Assembly: GCA_031290315.1 (NCBI GenBank)
Contig: JAITNS010000088.1
Location: forward strand, 1 to 6,604
Direction of reading: 5' to 3'
DNA length: 6,604 nucleotides
From: Puniceicoccales bacterium
GTDB taxonomy: Bacteria > Verrucomicrobiota > Verrucomicrobiia > Opitutales > LL51
In this document: positions 5,977 through 6,604 of the stretch, piece after piece
How the letters are laid out: each line of letters begins with the position of its first letter
How positions within the stretch are numbered: the first letter of the stretch is position 1
The notes under the pieces: generated by a model
Database searches by the model: none
Seen by the model: only the letters and a program-made list of their open reading frames with translations
What the model was told of the DNA's origin: nothing
Position numbers and translations under genes: made by a program

Positions 5977-6604
5977 ATGGAAGAAAAACAAAAGTTACAT
6001 CCCATTCAGTTGGAGGTAGGTAATTTCTTTTTAATTATTGCGGGGTTACTTTGGTTTTCGGTTTTTATTACACTTTTGTTACGCGGGTGTAGCAACGATC
6101 CTATTATGAATATATGTATCATCAATAATATGATGTATGCAGGTCTAATAATATTACTGCTACTTTTGCGTCACATCCAAAACTGGCCCACGATTAATCC
6201 TTCCAAAATGGATTGGGTAAACAGTTTATTAATAGGATTTGCAGGCGAAATTCAATTTATTTTGATGACGTCCATAGTTGTTTTTTTAGAAAAAAAATTA
6301 TTTGAACTATTACATTTCGACTCAAATGAGCAAAGTATCATCGCCTTATTGCGTTCGGAGTGGTCGATATGTGGCAATTTATGGGGCTTCTGCTTCGAAT
6401 GACAGTTTTTGCACCAATCGCCGAAGAAATCTTCTTTCGCTACTTCTTGTACCGCTTTTTTAAATCGAAAATGACAGCCCTTGGGGCAATGTTACTTACA
6501 GCATCTATTTTTGCCCTGCTTCACTTTAATGTAGCGGCTTTCTTTCCTTTGTTAGTAATGGGAATGTTTTTAAGTTCTCTTTATGAGCATTATGGTAATC
6601 TGGT
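5977..6604 (+). pseudogene. CPBP (CAAX/Abi) intramembrane protease gene, frameshifted and cut by the window end
   Basis: The first frame (5977-6402) encodes 141 residues with hydrophobic segments at about 16-35, 49-65 and 81-104, then NEQSIIALLRS at 117-127 and a short non-homologous ending before TGA 6400-6402. The continuation of the family lies one frame away: MWQFMGLLLRMTVFAPIAEE leads into the catalytic EExxxR motif (EEIFFR, codons 6423-6440), then FALLH with the second-motif His at 6522-6524, and GMFLSSLYEHYGNL running off the edge. CPBP proteins are membrane metalloproteases or related scaffolds linked to prenyl-protein processing, bacteriocin immunity and regulation. The second frame is open only from 6330, so the shift lies between 6330 and 6400, most likely near 6350-6362; it equals a loss of one base or gain of two. 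I see no slippery heptamer. It could be a true pseudogene, a sequencing error or two coupled ORFs. ATG 5977 follows TTAGGCT. Confidence 0.7.
6399..6604 (+). CDS. C-terminal catalytic part of the CPBP protease, separate frame, partial
   Basis: This reading frame holds all the catalytic motifs of the broken CPBP gene: EEIFFR shortly after the start, then FALLHFN. It continues past the window edge. ATG 6399-6401 overlaps the stop of the preceding frame (TGA 6400-6402) as ATGA, the classical translational-coupling junction, so the fragment might still be made. The frame is open from 6330, and the residues before ATG 6399 (VVDMWQFMGLLLR) look like the natural preceding membrane helix. That argues the ancestral gene was continuous and that ATG 6399 is fortuitous. 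Other in-frame ATGs are at 6369 and 6381. Confidence 0.45.
   Translation, partial: MTVFAPIAEEIFFRYFLYRFFKSKMTALGAMLLTASIFALLHFNVAAFFPLLVMGMFLSSLYEHYGNL

Noticed and set aside
6330..6400. Programmed -1 ribosomal frameshift in the CPBP gene
   Set aside because: No X XXY YYZ slippery heptamer and no obvious stimulatory hairpin were found between 6330 and 6400, so a mutation, sequencing error or coupled ORFs are more likely.

Overview
This window looks like a chromosomal housekeeping segment from a moderately AT-rich bacterium. The best guess is a member of the PVC group, possibly Verrucomicrobiota. The basis is the cyanobacterial/chlamydial-type glucose-6-phosphate isomerase, an HPr-kinase relative, and a fused EIIA/diadenylate-cyclase protein. 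This assignment is inference from family memory, not from a search. Ribosome-binding sites are weak, and several starts are preceded by a short TAGG-type motif rather than a full GGAGG.

Layout. 1-367: about two and a half copies of a ~155-bp tandem repeat that appears to continue past the left edge; each full copy carries a minus-strand hairpin followed by a T-tract. 368-4648, minus strand, in transcription order: a 458-aa EIIA-like/diadenylate cyclase protein (4648-3272), an HprK-like protein (3246-2284), Pgi (2178-613) and ribosomal protein bS21 (568-368). The spacings are 25, 105 and 44 bp, and a perfect 10-bp hairpin lies between hprK and pgi. 4649-4776: divergent intergenic region with a good minus-strand promoter. 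4777-5907, plus strand: dnaN, the beta sliding clamp. 5977-6604, plus strand: a CPBP (CAAX/Abi) membrane protease gene broken by a frameshift and cut by the window end.

The most interesting part is the minus-strand cluster. It pairs a second-messenger (c-di-AMP) synthase with PTS-type regulatory modules and a central sugar-phosphate enzyme, so it looks like a sugar/PTS-status regulatory unit. Yet the PTS hallmarks have decayed while the reading frames stay open. The EIIA-like domain has Tyr where the phosphorylated His should be. The HprK-like protein has a broken Walker A motif, lacks the usual HG pair, and has lost the arginines of its C-terminal catalytic loop. I read this as either a vestigial PTS circuit in a reduced genome or a repurposed non-catalytic sensor system attached to c-di-AMP synthesis. 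Sequence alone cannot choose between these.
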